A model generated the notes under the pieces. That model saw only the letters and a program-made list of their open reading frames with translations, was not told where the DNA came from and did not search any database. Source: CAYJFK01 sp964369475 (lineage in GTDB: Bacteria > Bacillota > Clostridia > Oscillospirales > Feifaniaceae). Taken from it: 11,198 nt of DNA. The stretch's first letter is position 1, and the number at the start of each line of letters is the position of its first letter. The stretch is from the NCBI GenBank assembly GCA_964369475.1, contig CAYJFK010000070.1, forward strand, positions 1 to 11,198. Reading direction: 5' to 3'. Made by a program: the position numbers and the translations under genes. Shown in pieces: positions 5,795 through 11,198 of this stretch.

Positions 5795-7522
5795 ATGAAT
5801 AATAATGACGAATATGTCGAGGTCGACATTAACGGCAAACCAAAAAAGAACAAAAAGATAAAATCTGCTCAAAGCGGCGAGCTTAGGGCGATAATAATTA
5901 CACTAATTTTAGGACTGGCACTTTTCTTTGTCCAGCTCCCTGCGCTAAACTTAAAATCGCCCGATTTTTACAGCTTTATATTCCTACTTCTCGCCTTCTA
6001 CTCGGTGGCACGCCTGCCCTCCTCCATCAAAAAGGCAAGTGTAGAGCTTGCAGGGGTAAGTTTTAGGGACTTTAGCAAGGAAAACAGACGGCGCATGAAG
6101 CCCATTTTAAAGATCTTTTATCCGGTAGTCGCTATGGCGGCAATAGTCCTGCTCTTTGTGGTCGGCACATTTGTATCCTCCCCAATTATAAGGGCAAACT
6201 CCTACAAAGAGCTGCTCGACGTGCAAACGGGCAACTTTACCGAGGATGTCTCGCAAGTGACATACAATCAAGTGCCGCTGCTCGACAAAAATTCCGCCCA
6301 AATGCTTGGCGACAGAAAGCTCGGCGAGCTCTCTGATCTTGTGTCGCAGTTTGAGGTTACGAGCAACTACAATCAGATAAACTACGATCAGCGTCCTGTG
6401 CGTGTAACCCCACTTGAATACGGAGACTTCTTCAAGTGGCTTGGCAACCGCACAGAGGGTCTGCCCGCCTACATCATTGTAGACATGCTCTCGCAAGAGG
6501 TAACTGTCGAGCGTCTGGAGGAGGGCATGAAATACTCCATGTCAGAGCCACTATTTAGAAATGTCTACCGCACACTGCGTTTTAACTACCCCTTTTATAT
6601 GTTCGACACCCCCGTTTTTGAAATAGACGACGAGGGCACTCCCTACTGGGTAGCCCCAAGGGTTACAAACACAATAGGCCTTTTTGGTGGCAGAGATGTC
6701 GTTGGTGTCGTCTTGATGAATGCCCAAACAGGCGAGATGGAGTATATGGAGGTCGCCGACGTGCCGACATGGGTCGATGCTGTGTACAGTGCCGATCTTA
6801 TAATTCAGCAGTACGACTACTACGGCAGATACCAAAACGGCTTTATAAACTCGATCTTCGGCCAGCGTGGCATGACAATGACTACAAGGGGCTACAACTA
6901 CATGGCGCTAAATGGCGATGTCTATGTATACACAGGCATTACCTCTGTCGGCGGCGACCAGTCCAATGTAGGATTTATATTGACAAATCAGCGCACCAAG
7001 GAGACAAATTTCTACTCGATAGCAGGTGCAGACGAGTATTCCGCCATGAACTCGGCAGAGGGTGTCGTTCAGCATCTCGGCTATAACGCCACCTTCCCAC
7101 TGCTACTCAATGTCTACAACGAGCCGACATATTTTATAGCTTTAAAGGACAACGCACAGCTCGTTAAAATGTATGCCATGGTAAATGTTAGCAGCTACCA
7201 AATAGTGGCAACAGGCGCAACGATAGCCGAAACCGAGCGTGCATATATTCAGCTAATGCAAAACAACAGCACAGGCGGCAGCATAGGCGGCGGCCTTGGC
7301 GAGGGGCTGTCGGAGGGAGTTATAGAGGAGATCAGAACGGCAGTTATAGACGGCAACTCGGTATTCTACTTTAAAATAATGGGCGAGGATACACTATTCT
7401 CGATGGCGGCAACAAGTGATAACAGGGTGATAGCATTAAATGTTGGCGATAAGATAGCAGTGACCTACACCTTTATCGAAACCCCAATAACACCGGCAAC
7501 CTCAATTGAACTAGTAGAGTAG
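5795..7522 (+). CDS. Conserved membrane-anchored protein of unknown function
   Basis: The 575-residue protein has a charged, Lys-rich N-terminus (1-30) and three hydrophobic segments at about 32-52, 57-74 and 106-128. A long C-terminal portion (130-575) follows, probably outside the membrane. It has many aromatic and beta-prone stretches, for example NYPFYMFDTPVFEID (264-278) and VTNTIGLFGG (290-299). A Gly-rich linker (493-504) precedes a small beta-rich tail with DGNSVFYFKI and LNVGDKIAVTYTF, which may be an OB-like fold. From memory, proteins like this occur in gut clostridia and are sometimes labelled CvpA family, but no CvpA domain is evident to me. The start is well supported by AGGAGGG. 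It is divergent from the D-amino-acid operon and shares its dyad promoter region. Its transcript would run through the 14-bp minisatellite to the hairpin at 8239. Function is unknown; an envelope role is possible from topology. Confidence 0.88.
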   Translation: MNNNDEYVEVDINGKPKKNKKIKSAQSGELRAIIITLILGLALFFVQLPALNLKSPDFYSFIFLLLAFYSVARLPSSIKKASVELAGVSFRDFSKENRRRMKPILKIFYPVVAMAAIVLLFVVGTFVSSPIIRANSYKELLDVQTGNFTEDVSQVTYNQVPLLDKNSAQMLGDRKLGELSDLVSQFEVTSNYNQINYDQRPVRVTPLEYGDFFKWLGNRTEGLPAYIIVDMLSQEVTVERLEEGMKYSMSEPLFRNVYRTLRFNYPFYMFDTPVFEIDDEGTPYWVAPRVTNTIGLFGGRDVVGVVLMNAQTGEMEYMEVADVPTWVDAVYSADLIIQQYDYYGRYQNGFINSIFGQRGMTMTTRGYNYMALNGDVYVYTGITSVGGDQSNVGFILTNQRTKETNFYSIAGADEYSAMNSAEGVVQHLGYNATFPLLLNVYNEPTYFIALKDNAQLVKMYAMVNVSSYQIVATGATIAETERAYIQLMQNNSTGGSIGGGLGEGLSEGVIEEIRTAVIDGNSVFYFKIMGEDTLFSMAATSDNRVIALNVGDKIAVTYTFIETPITPATSIELVE

Positions 7523-7679
7523 CATAGTCAACACAATAGCCGCCTGCGGCGGTAAGCCTGCGGCGGCGAGCCTGCGGCGGTGAGCCTGCGGCGGTGAGCC
7601 TGCGGCGGTGAGCCTGCGGCGGTAAGCCTGCGGCGGTAAGCCTGCGGCGGTAAGCCTGCGGCGGTAAGCCTGCGGCGGT

Positions 7680-7779
7680 NNNNNNNNNNNNNNNNNNNNN
7701 NNNNNNNNNNNNNNNNNNNNNNNNNNNNNNNNNNNNNNNNNNNNNNNNNNNNNNNNNNNNNNNNNNNNNNNNNNNNNNN
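7680..7779. other. Assembly gap (100 N), first in the minisatellite
   Basis: The run is exactly 100 N. The 14-base register changes across it, so its real length is unknown. Confidence 0.95.
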
Positions 7780-7912
7780 AAGCCTGCGGCGGCGAGCCTG
7801 CGGCGGCGAGCCTGCGGCGGCGAGCCTGCGGCGGTAAGCCTGTGGCGGCGAGCCTGTGGCGGTGAGCCTGCGGCGGTGAGCCTGCGGCGGTGAGCCTGCG
7901 GCGGTGAGCCTG

Positions 7913-8012
7913 NNNNNNNNNNNNNNNNNNNNNNNNNNNNNNNNNNNNNNNNNNNNNNNNNNNNNNNNNNNNNNNNNNNNNNNNNNNNNNNNNNNNNNNN
8001 NNNNNNNNNNNN
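7913..8012. other. Assembly gap (100 N), second in the minisatellite
   Basis: The run is exactly 100 N, again out of register with the 14-base units on either side. Confidence 0.95.
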
Positions 8013-8070
8013 GAGCCTGCGGCGGTGAGCCTGCGGCGGTGAGCCTGCGGCGGTGAGCCTGCGGCGGCGA

Positions 8071-8170
8071 NNNNNNNNNNNNNNNNNNNNNNNNNNNNNN
8101 NNNNNNNNNNNNNNNNNNNNNNNNNNNNNNNNNNNNNNNNNNNNNNNNNNNNNNNNNNNNNNNNNNNNNN
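8071..8170. other. Assembly gap (100 N), third in the minisatellite
   Basis: The run is exactly 100 N. The unit variant switches from TGCGG to TGTGG across it, so an unseen transition lies inside. Confidence 0.95.
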
Positions 8171-8238
8171 GCCTGTGGCGGCGAGCCTGTGGCGGCGAGC
8201 CTGTGGCGGCGAGCCTGTGGCGGCGAGCCTGTGGCGGC

Positions 8239-8284
8239 GCAAAAAAATGACGTGGCGAATAAATTCGCCACGTCATTTTTTTGC
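8239..8284. terminator. Bidirectional intrinsic terminator
   Basis: Two perfect 21-base arms (8239-8259 and 8264-8284) enclose the loop TAAA. The core stem TGACGTGGCGAA is flanked by seven A on the left and seven T on the right, so transcripts from either direction end in a stem and U-tract. It lies between the convergent membrane-protein gene (with its minisatellite tail) and the pilin-like gene, 28 bases after the latter's stop codon. Confidence 0.92.
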
Positions 8285-8312
8285 ATATGTAAAACTTACT
8301 CTACAAAATCCG

Positions 8313-8876
8313 CTATCTGCCCGTAGCGCTTACGCCGAGCTGCTCAACCCACGGATAAGACTCGCTCGTTACAGCACATTGGCCCGAGCTTGTGTCTATA
8401 TGAAAAATAAAATCGTCCTTCTGCCCAATGACCGACTGTGCACCATCTATCATGGGCTTATACGGGTCGTTGGACGATGTGTTGAGCTTGTTAACATCTG
8501 CCCCCATAGCGGTAGACAGTGCATAATCGAGCTCGTAAAAAACTGTGCTATCGTTGGGAATTGACGGTTTCGTCCCCTTAAGTGAAGAATTACCGCTTGG
8601 CACTCTAACAAAAATAGATCCGGGGAGCGCATGTTGAGGATCTGTCGCCCATGCCACTTCAACAATATAACCTGCCGGAACATCTACTTCAGATGTGAGC
8701 AGTATAATATAGGCCGCTCTCATCAGTGTTTCCGCATTGGCGGCATCTACCGTTTCCGCCGCATTTTCCGTAACATTTCCAAAGAGCGGCACGGCAATGG
8801 CTGTGAGTATTCCAAGTATTACAACAACGGTCATAAGTTCCACAAGGGTAAAACCACGGTTGTTATTTTTTTTCAT
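8313..8876 (-). CDS. Type IV pilin-like (prepilin) protein
   Basis: The 187-residue product has a class III signal: a short basic leader MKKNNNRG, then FTLVELMTVVVILGILTAIAVPLF. Prepilin peptidase would cut between Gly8 and Phe9, methylate Phe9, and leave Glu13 as the conserved Glu5 of the mature pilin. The hydrophobic N-terminal helix (9-32) is followed by an amphipathic stretch and a variable globular part with one cysteine (Cys167). AGGAG lies nine bases before ATG. No peptidase, ATPase or other pilin genes are in the window, so assembly would depend on machinery encoded elsewhere. It could be a major pilin, a minor pilin or a pseudopilin of a secretion or competence system. It has its own promoter at 8928-8956 and ends at the bidirectional terminator, so it appears to be monocistronic. 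Confidence 0.88.
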   Translation of the reverse strand: MKKNNNRGFTLVELMTVVVILGILTAIAVPLFGNVTENAAETVDAANAETLMRAAYIILLTSEVDVPAGYIVEVAWATDPQHALPGSIFVRVPSGNSSLKGTKPSIPNDSTVFYELDYALSTAMGADVNKLNTSSNDPYKPMIDGAQSVIGQKDDFIFHIDTSSGQCAVTSESYPWVEQLGVSATGR

Positions 8877-8904
8877 TGTGTTGTACTCCTATTGATCAAA
8901 GTTA

Positions 8905-8926
8905 CACTAATTAAATTATGTTAGTG
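8905..8926. promoter_or_regulatory. Small dyad in the pilin leader
   Basis: CACTAA (8905-8910) and TTAGTG (8921-8926) are inverted around 10 bases. They lie immediately downstream of the pilin -10, overlapping the expected transcription start. It could be an operator, but six-base arms in AT-rich DNA can arise by chance. Confidence 0.3.
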
Positions 8927-8927
8927 A

Positions 8928-8956
8928 ATTGTATCAAATATGTATCTGTTAGTCAA
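8928..8956 (-). promoter_or_regulatory. Promoter of the pilin-like gene
   Basis: On the minus strand TTGACT (8951-8956) is separated by 17 bases from TACAAT (8928-8933), a near-consensus vegetative promoter. The leader to the ATG would be about 45 bases. Confidence 0.7.
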
Positions 8957-9051
8957 TAGCTTTTAACAATTATTAACTCAATATTAAGCAAGTTTTTTTA
9001 GTTTATGTGATAAATTATATTCAACCGACACCGCAAATCCCCCAAGACGCA

Positions 9052-9089
9052 CAAGGCGAGCGACATTCAAAAGATTGTCGCTCGCCTTG
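9052..9089 (-). terminator. Long hairpin downstream of the anti-sigma gene
   Basis: Fourteen-base perfect arms CAAGGCGAGCGACA (9052-9065) and TGTCGCTCGCCTTG (9076-9089) enclose a 10-base loop, 89 bases after the anti-sigma stop codon. Neither strand has a T-tract after the stem, so it is a weak intrinsic terminator at best. It may protect the 3' end of the sigma/anti-sigma mRNA or block read-through into the pilin gene. Confidence 0.5.
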
Positions 9090-9177
9090 CCTGTATCGAG
9101 TGGGAGAAAAAACTATCTTCTCTAATTTCGCCCCCATAACAAATATTTACATTAAAAGTAACGGTGATTTAAATATT

Positions 9178-10572
9178 TCACTTTATCTTTATATCTATTT
9201 CCCTATCCAAAACAACCCTATGAGTAAACATAGATGAAAGGTAAACACCTGTTTCATTATAATCCTTTAGTGACACAAAATCGGTAAATCTCGTCTCATC
9301 TACCTCTCCGTTTTGGTCTAAGAAATAATTTGTCGAGGCAAAAGAATTCATAAAATGTTCATGACCATCAAGCCCATAATAACTGCTGCCAAAGACCTGA
9401 TACATATGCCCTTCCTCTATATATTCTACCGAAAATGTCAGCACCGTACCGCTGTCAAAAGACTCTACCTCCTCAAGGCGAACGCCGTCGGGGAGATATG
9501 GTGCCAAGGCATTTTCTATGTCTATATATACCCTCTCGTGTTCCTTATCAAGCAAGGTTGCACCTGTGATAAAAAATGTAAATTCTTCGCTGTCCGAGAA
9601 GAACGGACTGTCGAGATAGTATGTCTTTGTGTGGCTGTTTTCCCTGTCGTAAGAGGCCGTAATGCCGCCGGCAACCCCGTCAAAACGCTCGCCCCGCTCG
9701 TTTAAAATGTAAAACTCCATATCGCCGACAATATCTTTATTTTGCTCTGCCTGACTAAATGTAACGCTCATAACGGTGGGGTATATCGCCGCACTTTCGA
9801 ACAATATCTTGTTGCCCTCTATCTCAACCTCCTTGCCTATTTCAATGATCTCGCCTTGCGCTGTAAAGTATGGATCGAATGTCAAATCAAACTCTACCTC
9901 TGCGACTACGGGAGGGGAGACATATTCGTGATCGGTCAAAAAGCTCTCGTTTGTATCCTGCGATGGGGCAAGGCCGTCAAAATCGATCTCGCTCGACTGC
10001 CCTGTTACCTCTAAGCCCAGTGTCAGCGATGGCGGCACTTCCCTTTCGGAAAAGATCACCTCTATGCTCCTAATATCGCCCTGTTCCTCTACCATGCCAC
10101 CCCAAGAGGTCGAAATATCGTCAATCTTATTCCCCTCGCCATCCGACAAAAAGGGAGTAGCATCGAGCTCGTCATACAGATCGCTTTCAAGCGTGTAATA
10201 TACATTCAAATTGTGCATGTCTACAATGACATACTCTACACGTGCCGTAACACCGCCCTGTACGACCTCCTGCTCGATAGGCTGAACATACCTGTTTTCG
10301 ACGGCCGCCACAAGGGAGGGCGAGCTTGCGACGGCCTTTGCGAGCTCTCGCAAAAACGGCACTTTTCCAATGCTGTATGCCGTCGTTACCGACACATTCA
10401 CAAGCAAAGCAAATGCCGCAACAGATGCCGCCGCCGTAAGAGAAAACCTGCGCACCGCCCTTAATGCCCTGCTTCGCTTTTGCCTTTTCTCTGCACGGGC
10501 AAATGCACCCTCAAGCTCTGCGGGCGTCTCTATGCTATTAATATATTCGAAAAACTCTTTTGTTCTATCCAT
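9178..10572 (-). CDS. DUF4179-type membrane anti-sigma factor
   Basis: The 464-residue product has a cytoplasmic N-terminus (1-42, rich in Arg and Lys at 29-42), one membrane segment (about 43-67) and a large outer part. Residues about 68-135, with NRYVQPIEQEVVQGGVTARV and VIVDMHNLNVYYTLES, look like the DUF4179 region found in clostridial and bacillar anti-sigma proteins. The remainder, acidic and beta-rich, resembles the usual sensor portion of such proteins. It would hold the ECF sigma factor at the membrane until an envelope signal releases it. The gene begins in a TAATG junction sharing one base with the sigma stop codon, and GGAGG lies seven bases before the ATG, so the pair is translationally coupled. 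The short cytoplasmic part has no visible zinc-binding HxxxCxxC motif. The signal sensed is unknown. Confidence 0.82.
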   Translation of the reverse strand: MDRTKEFFEYINSIETPAELEGAFARAEKRQKRSRALRAVRRFSLTAAASVAAFALLVNVSVTTAYSIGKVPFLRELAKAVASSPSLVAAVENRYVQPIEQEVVQGGVTARVEYVIVDMHNLNVYYTLESDLYDELDATPFLSDGEGNKIDDISTSWGGMVEEQGDIRSIEVIFSEREVPPSLTLGLEVTGQSSEIDFDGLAPSQDTNESFLTDHEYVSPPVVAEVEFDLTFDPYFTAQGEIIEIGKEVEIEGNKILFESAAIYPTVMSVTFSQAEQNKDIVGDMEFYILNERGERFDGVAGGITASYDRENSHTKTYYLDSPFFSDSEEFTFFITGATLLDKEHERVYIDIENALAPYLPDGVRLEEVESFDSGTVLTFSVEYIEEGHMYQVFGSSYYGLDGHEHFMNSFASTNYFLDQNGEVDETRFTDFVSLKDYNETGVYLSSMFTHRVVLDREIDIKIK

Positions 10573-11039
10573 TATAAATCCTCCTCGGTAAGCGCTATTC
10601 TAAGTAGCTCCTTTGCCCTTCGTATGCGAGTGGAGAGCGTACCCCTCGGTATGTCGAGCGCCTCGGCCGCCTGCTCTAATGTCAGCCCTGTGAAGTATCT
10701 TAACACGAGTGGCTCTCTAAGCTCGGTCGGCAACCGCTCCAGCGCATCTCTTATGGGAAATCCGTCAAAATGCTCGGCAGTCATGCTCTCTGCATCGAAA
10801 ACCTCGGTATACCTCTTTTTTCGTCGAAGTTCGTCCTTGCATACATTTATAAGTATTCGTGTAATCCACGTTCCAAAAAACTCGCTCTCCCTAAGCCTCG
10901 GCAGTGCGACGAGCGCTTTATATACAGTCTCGTCTACCGCCTCCAAGCTGTCGTGCGCATTTCCAAAATAACAAAATGCCGTACGATAGAGCCGCTCCTT
11001 TATATCTGCGACCCTTTGTGCATATTCTGATTTATTCAT
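10572..11039 (-). CDS. ECF-type RNA polymerase sigma factor
   Basis: The 155-residue product has the two-domain ECF layout: sigma region 2 at about 10-75 (GTWITRILINVCKDELRRKKR is its characteristic end) and region 4 at about 96-150. Region 4 includes the ERLPTELREPLVLRYFTGLTLEQAAEAL start and the PRGTLSTRIRRAKELL recognition helix. The two are joined by a short linker, with no region 1 or 3. An in-frame TTG at 11054 would add five residues, but GGGGAGG lies six bases before the ATG at 11039, which I take as the start. It is followed directly by its probable anti-sigma factor. It redirects RNA polymerase to a regulon that cannot be deduced here. Autoregulation is common in the family, but no typical AAC-bearing ECF promoter is obvious upstream. 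Confidence 0.9.
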   Translation of the reverse strand: MNKSEYAQRVADIKERLYRTAFCYFGNAHDSLEAVDETVYKALVALPRLRESEFFGTWITRILINVCKDELRRKKRYTEVFDAESMTAEHFDGFPIRDALERLPTELREPLVLRYFTGLTLEQAAEALDIPRGTLSTRIRRAKELLRIALTEEDL

Positions 11040-11075
11040 AAGCCACCTCCCCAAAGGTTCTTTTGTATATTAGAC

Positions 11076-11104
11076 AGCATAACATGCCATTTTGATTTAG
11101 TAAA
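11076..11104 (-). promoter_or_regulatory. Extended -10 promoter for the sigma/anti-sigma operon
   Basis: On the minus strand TTTACT (11099-11104) is 17 bases from TATGCT (11076-11081), which is preceded by TGT, an extended -10 motif. The region further upstream is rich in A and T. This looks like a housekeeping promoter rather than an ECF-dependent one. Confidence 0.5.
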
Positions 11105-11139
11105 ATTAATTTTTTTATAAAGTAAGCAAATTTGTTATG

Positions 11140-11198
11140 CAGACTGGAGAAAAGCCTAAAATCAAGCCTCTTCGGAAGGAGGGGAGCGGCGAGGGGGC
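11140..11198. repeat. Terminal repeat, right copy, cut by the window end
   Basis: It starts with CAGACTGGAG and ends in GCGAGGGGGC, and is the inverted counterpart of bases 26-79. It carries an additional GCCTAA, making a local AAGCCT duplication. The hairpin half seen at positions 1-25 of the left copy would lie beyond the end. The neighbouring 11105-11139 is AT-rich, with GTTATGC inverted against GCATAAC at the sigma promoter. Confidence 0.7.

Larger units (their letters stand above)
7542..8239. repeat. 14-bp GC-rich minisatellite array
   Basis: The unit is GCCTGCGGCGGTGA, with variants ending TAA, TGA or CGA and a second variant GCCTGTGGCGGCGA. At least 26 complete 14-base units plus partial ones are visible in four blocks (7542-7679, 7782-7912, 8015-8070, 8171-8239). 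Like variants sit next to each other: TAA units at 7612-7667, TGA units at 7866-7907, and TGTGG units filling 8171-8239. This is the pattern expected from slippage or unequal exchange. There are no unique spacers, so it is not a CRISPR array. The minus strand lacks stop codons in all frames only because of unit composition. It lies between a rightward gene and its terminator, so it should be transcribed as 3' untranslated RNA. Confidence 0.92.
8877..9177. other. Intergenic region between pilin and anti-sigma genes
   Basis: This 301-base spacer has no convincing gene. It holds the pilin promoter and a small dyad on the left, an AT-rich stretch with repeated TTAAC motifs at about 8962-8977 (a possible UP element), and the long hairpin at 9052-9089. 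Nothing else is recognisable in 9090-9177. Confidence 0.6.

Noticed and set aside
7542..8239. CRISPR array
   Set aside because: The units are 14 bases, directly adjacent, with no unique spacers and no cas genes.
7473..8286. Three long overlapping minus-strand ORFs with a 14-residue repeat (HRRRLTAAGSPPQA-like)
   Set aside because: They are a by-product of a 14-base repeat without stop codons on that strand. All three frames give the same periodic peptide, they cross N gaps, and they have no ribosome binding site or promoter.
10480..10971. 163-codon plus-strand ORF
   Set aside because: It lies antisense to the sigma and anti-sigma genes and has a composition typical of a shadow frame, with no family motif.
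11040..11054. Upstream TTG start for the sigma factor
   Set aside because: The TTG would put the GGGGAGG ribosome binding site inside the coding region. The ATG at 11039 has correct spacing.
1..11198. Circular plasmid or a composite transposon bounded by inverted repeats
   Set aside because: The ends are inverted rather than direct, so they do not close a circle. No transposase, resolvase or replication gene is present.

Overview
The window looks like a short draft contig from an anaerobic Firmicute of the class Clostridia. The reasons are strong AGGAG-type ribosome binding sites, mixed GC-rich and AT-rich codon use, the anti-sigma type with a DUF4179-like region, and a 575-residue membrane protein of a kind I associate with gut clostridia. 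Four runs of exactly 100 N all fall inside tandem repeats and are assembly placeholders. Both ends of the window are copies of one repeat in inverted orientation, which suggests the contig broke at a dispersed multicopy element.

Left half (85-5652, all on the minus strand, read from right to left): a catabolic-looking operon with a D-amino-acid or peptide theme. The order of transcription is a P1-family (DmpA/BapA-type) self-processing aminopeptidase, an aspartate/glutamate racemase with both catalytic cysteines, a bacterial homologue of the DTD2/GEK1 D-aminoacyl-tRNA deacylase family, an M20D metal-dependent amidohydrolase and an OFA-type MFS transporter. The first three are tightly packed (15-bp gap, then a 4-bp GTGA overlap). 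A 122-bp tandem repeat with an assembly gap separates the DTD2-like gene from the amidohydrolase, and a terminator-like hairpin separates the amidohydrolase from the transporter. My inference is uptake and breakdown of peptides or N-acyl compounds that contain D- or otherwise unusual residues. The racemase would return D-amino acids to the L pool, and the DTD2-like enzyme would act as a hydrolase or a protein-synthesis safeguard.

Middle (5653-8312): a 142-bp divergent spacer holds a perfect 14+14 bp dyad. Its two arms place an identical TTGTAA-N17-TACAAT promoter on each strand, so it could be a symmetric promoter and operator for both the operon and the rightward gene. That gene (5795-7522) encodes a membrane-anchored protein of unknown function. 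It is followed by a 14-bp minisatellite (at least 27 units, three gaps) and then a perfect 21-bp-arm hairpin that should terminate transcription from both sides.

Right half (8313-11198, minus strand): a solitary type IV pilin-like gene with its own promoter, then an ECF sigma factor gene overlapping by one base with a DUF4179-type membrane anti-sigma gene, preceded by a plausible extended -10 promoter. The end of the window is the second copy of the terminal repeat.

The most unusual items are the DTD2-like gene inside a bacterial D-amino-acid operon, the symmetric promoter dyad, and the two tandem arrays placed in untranslated regions. Functions are assigned from motifs read by eye; no database search was possible.
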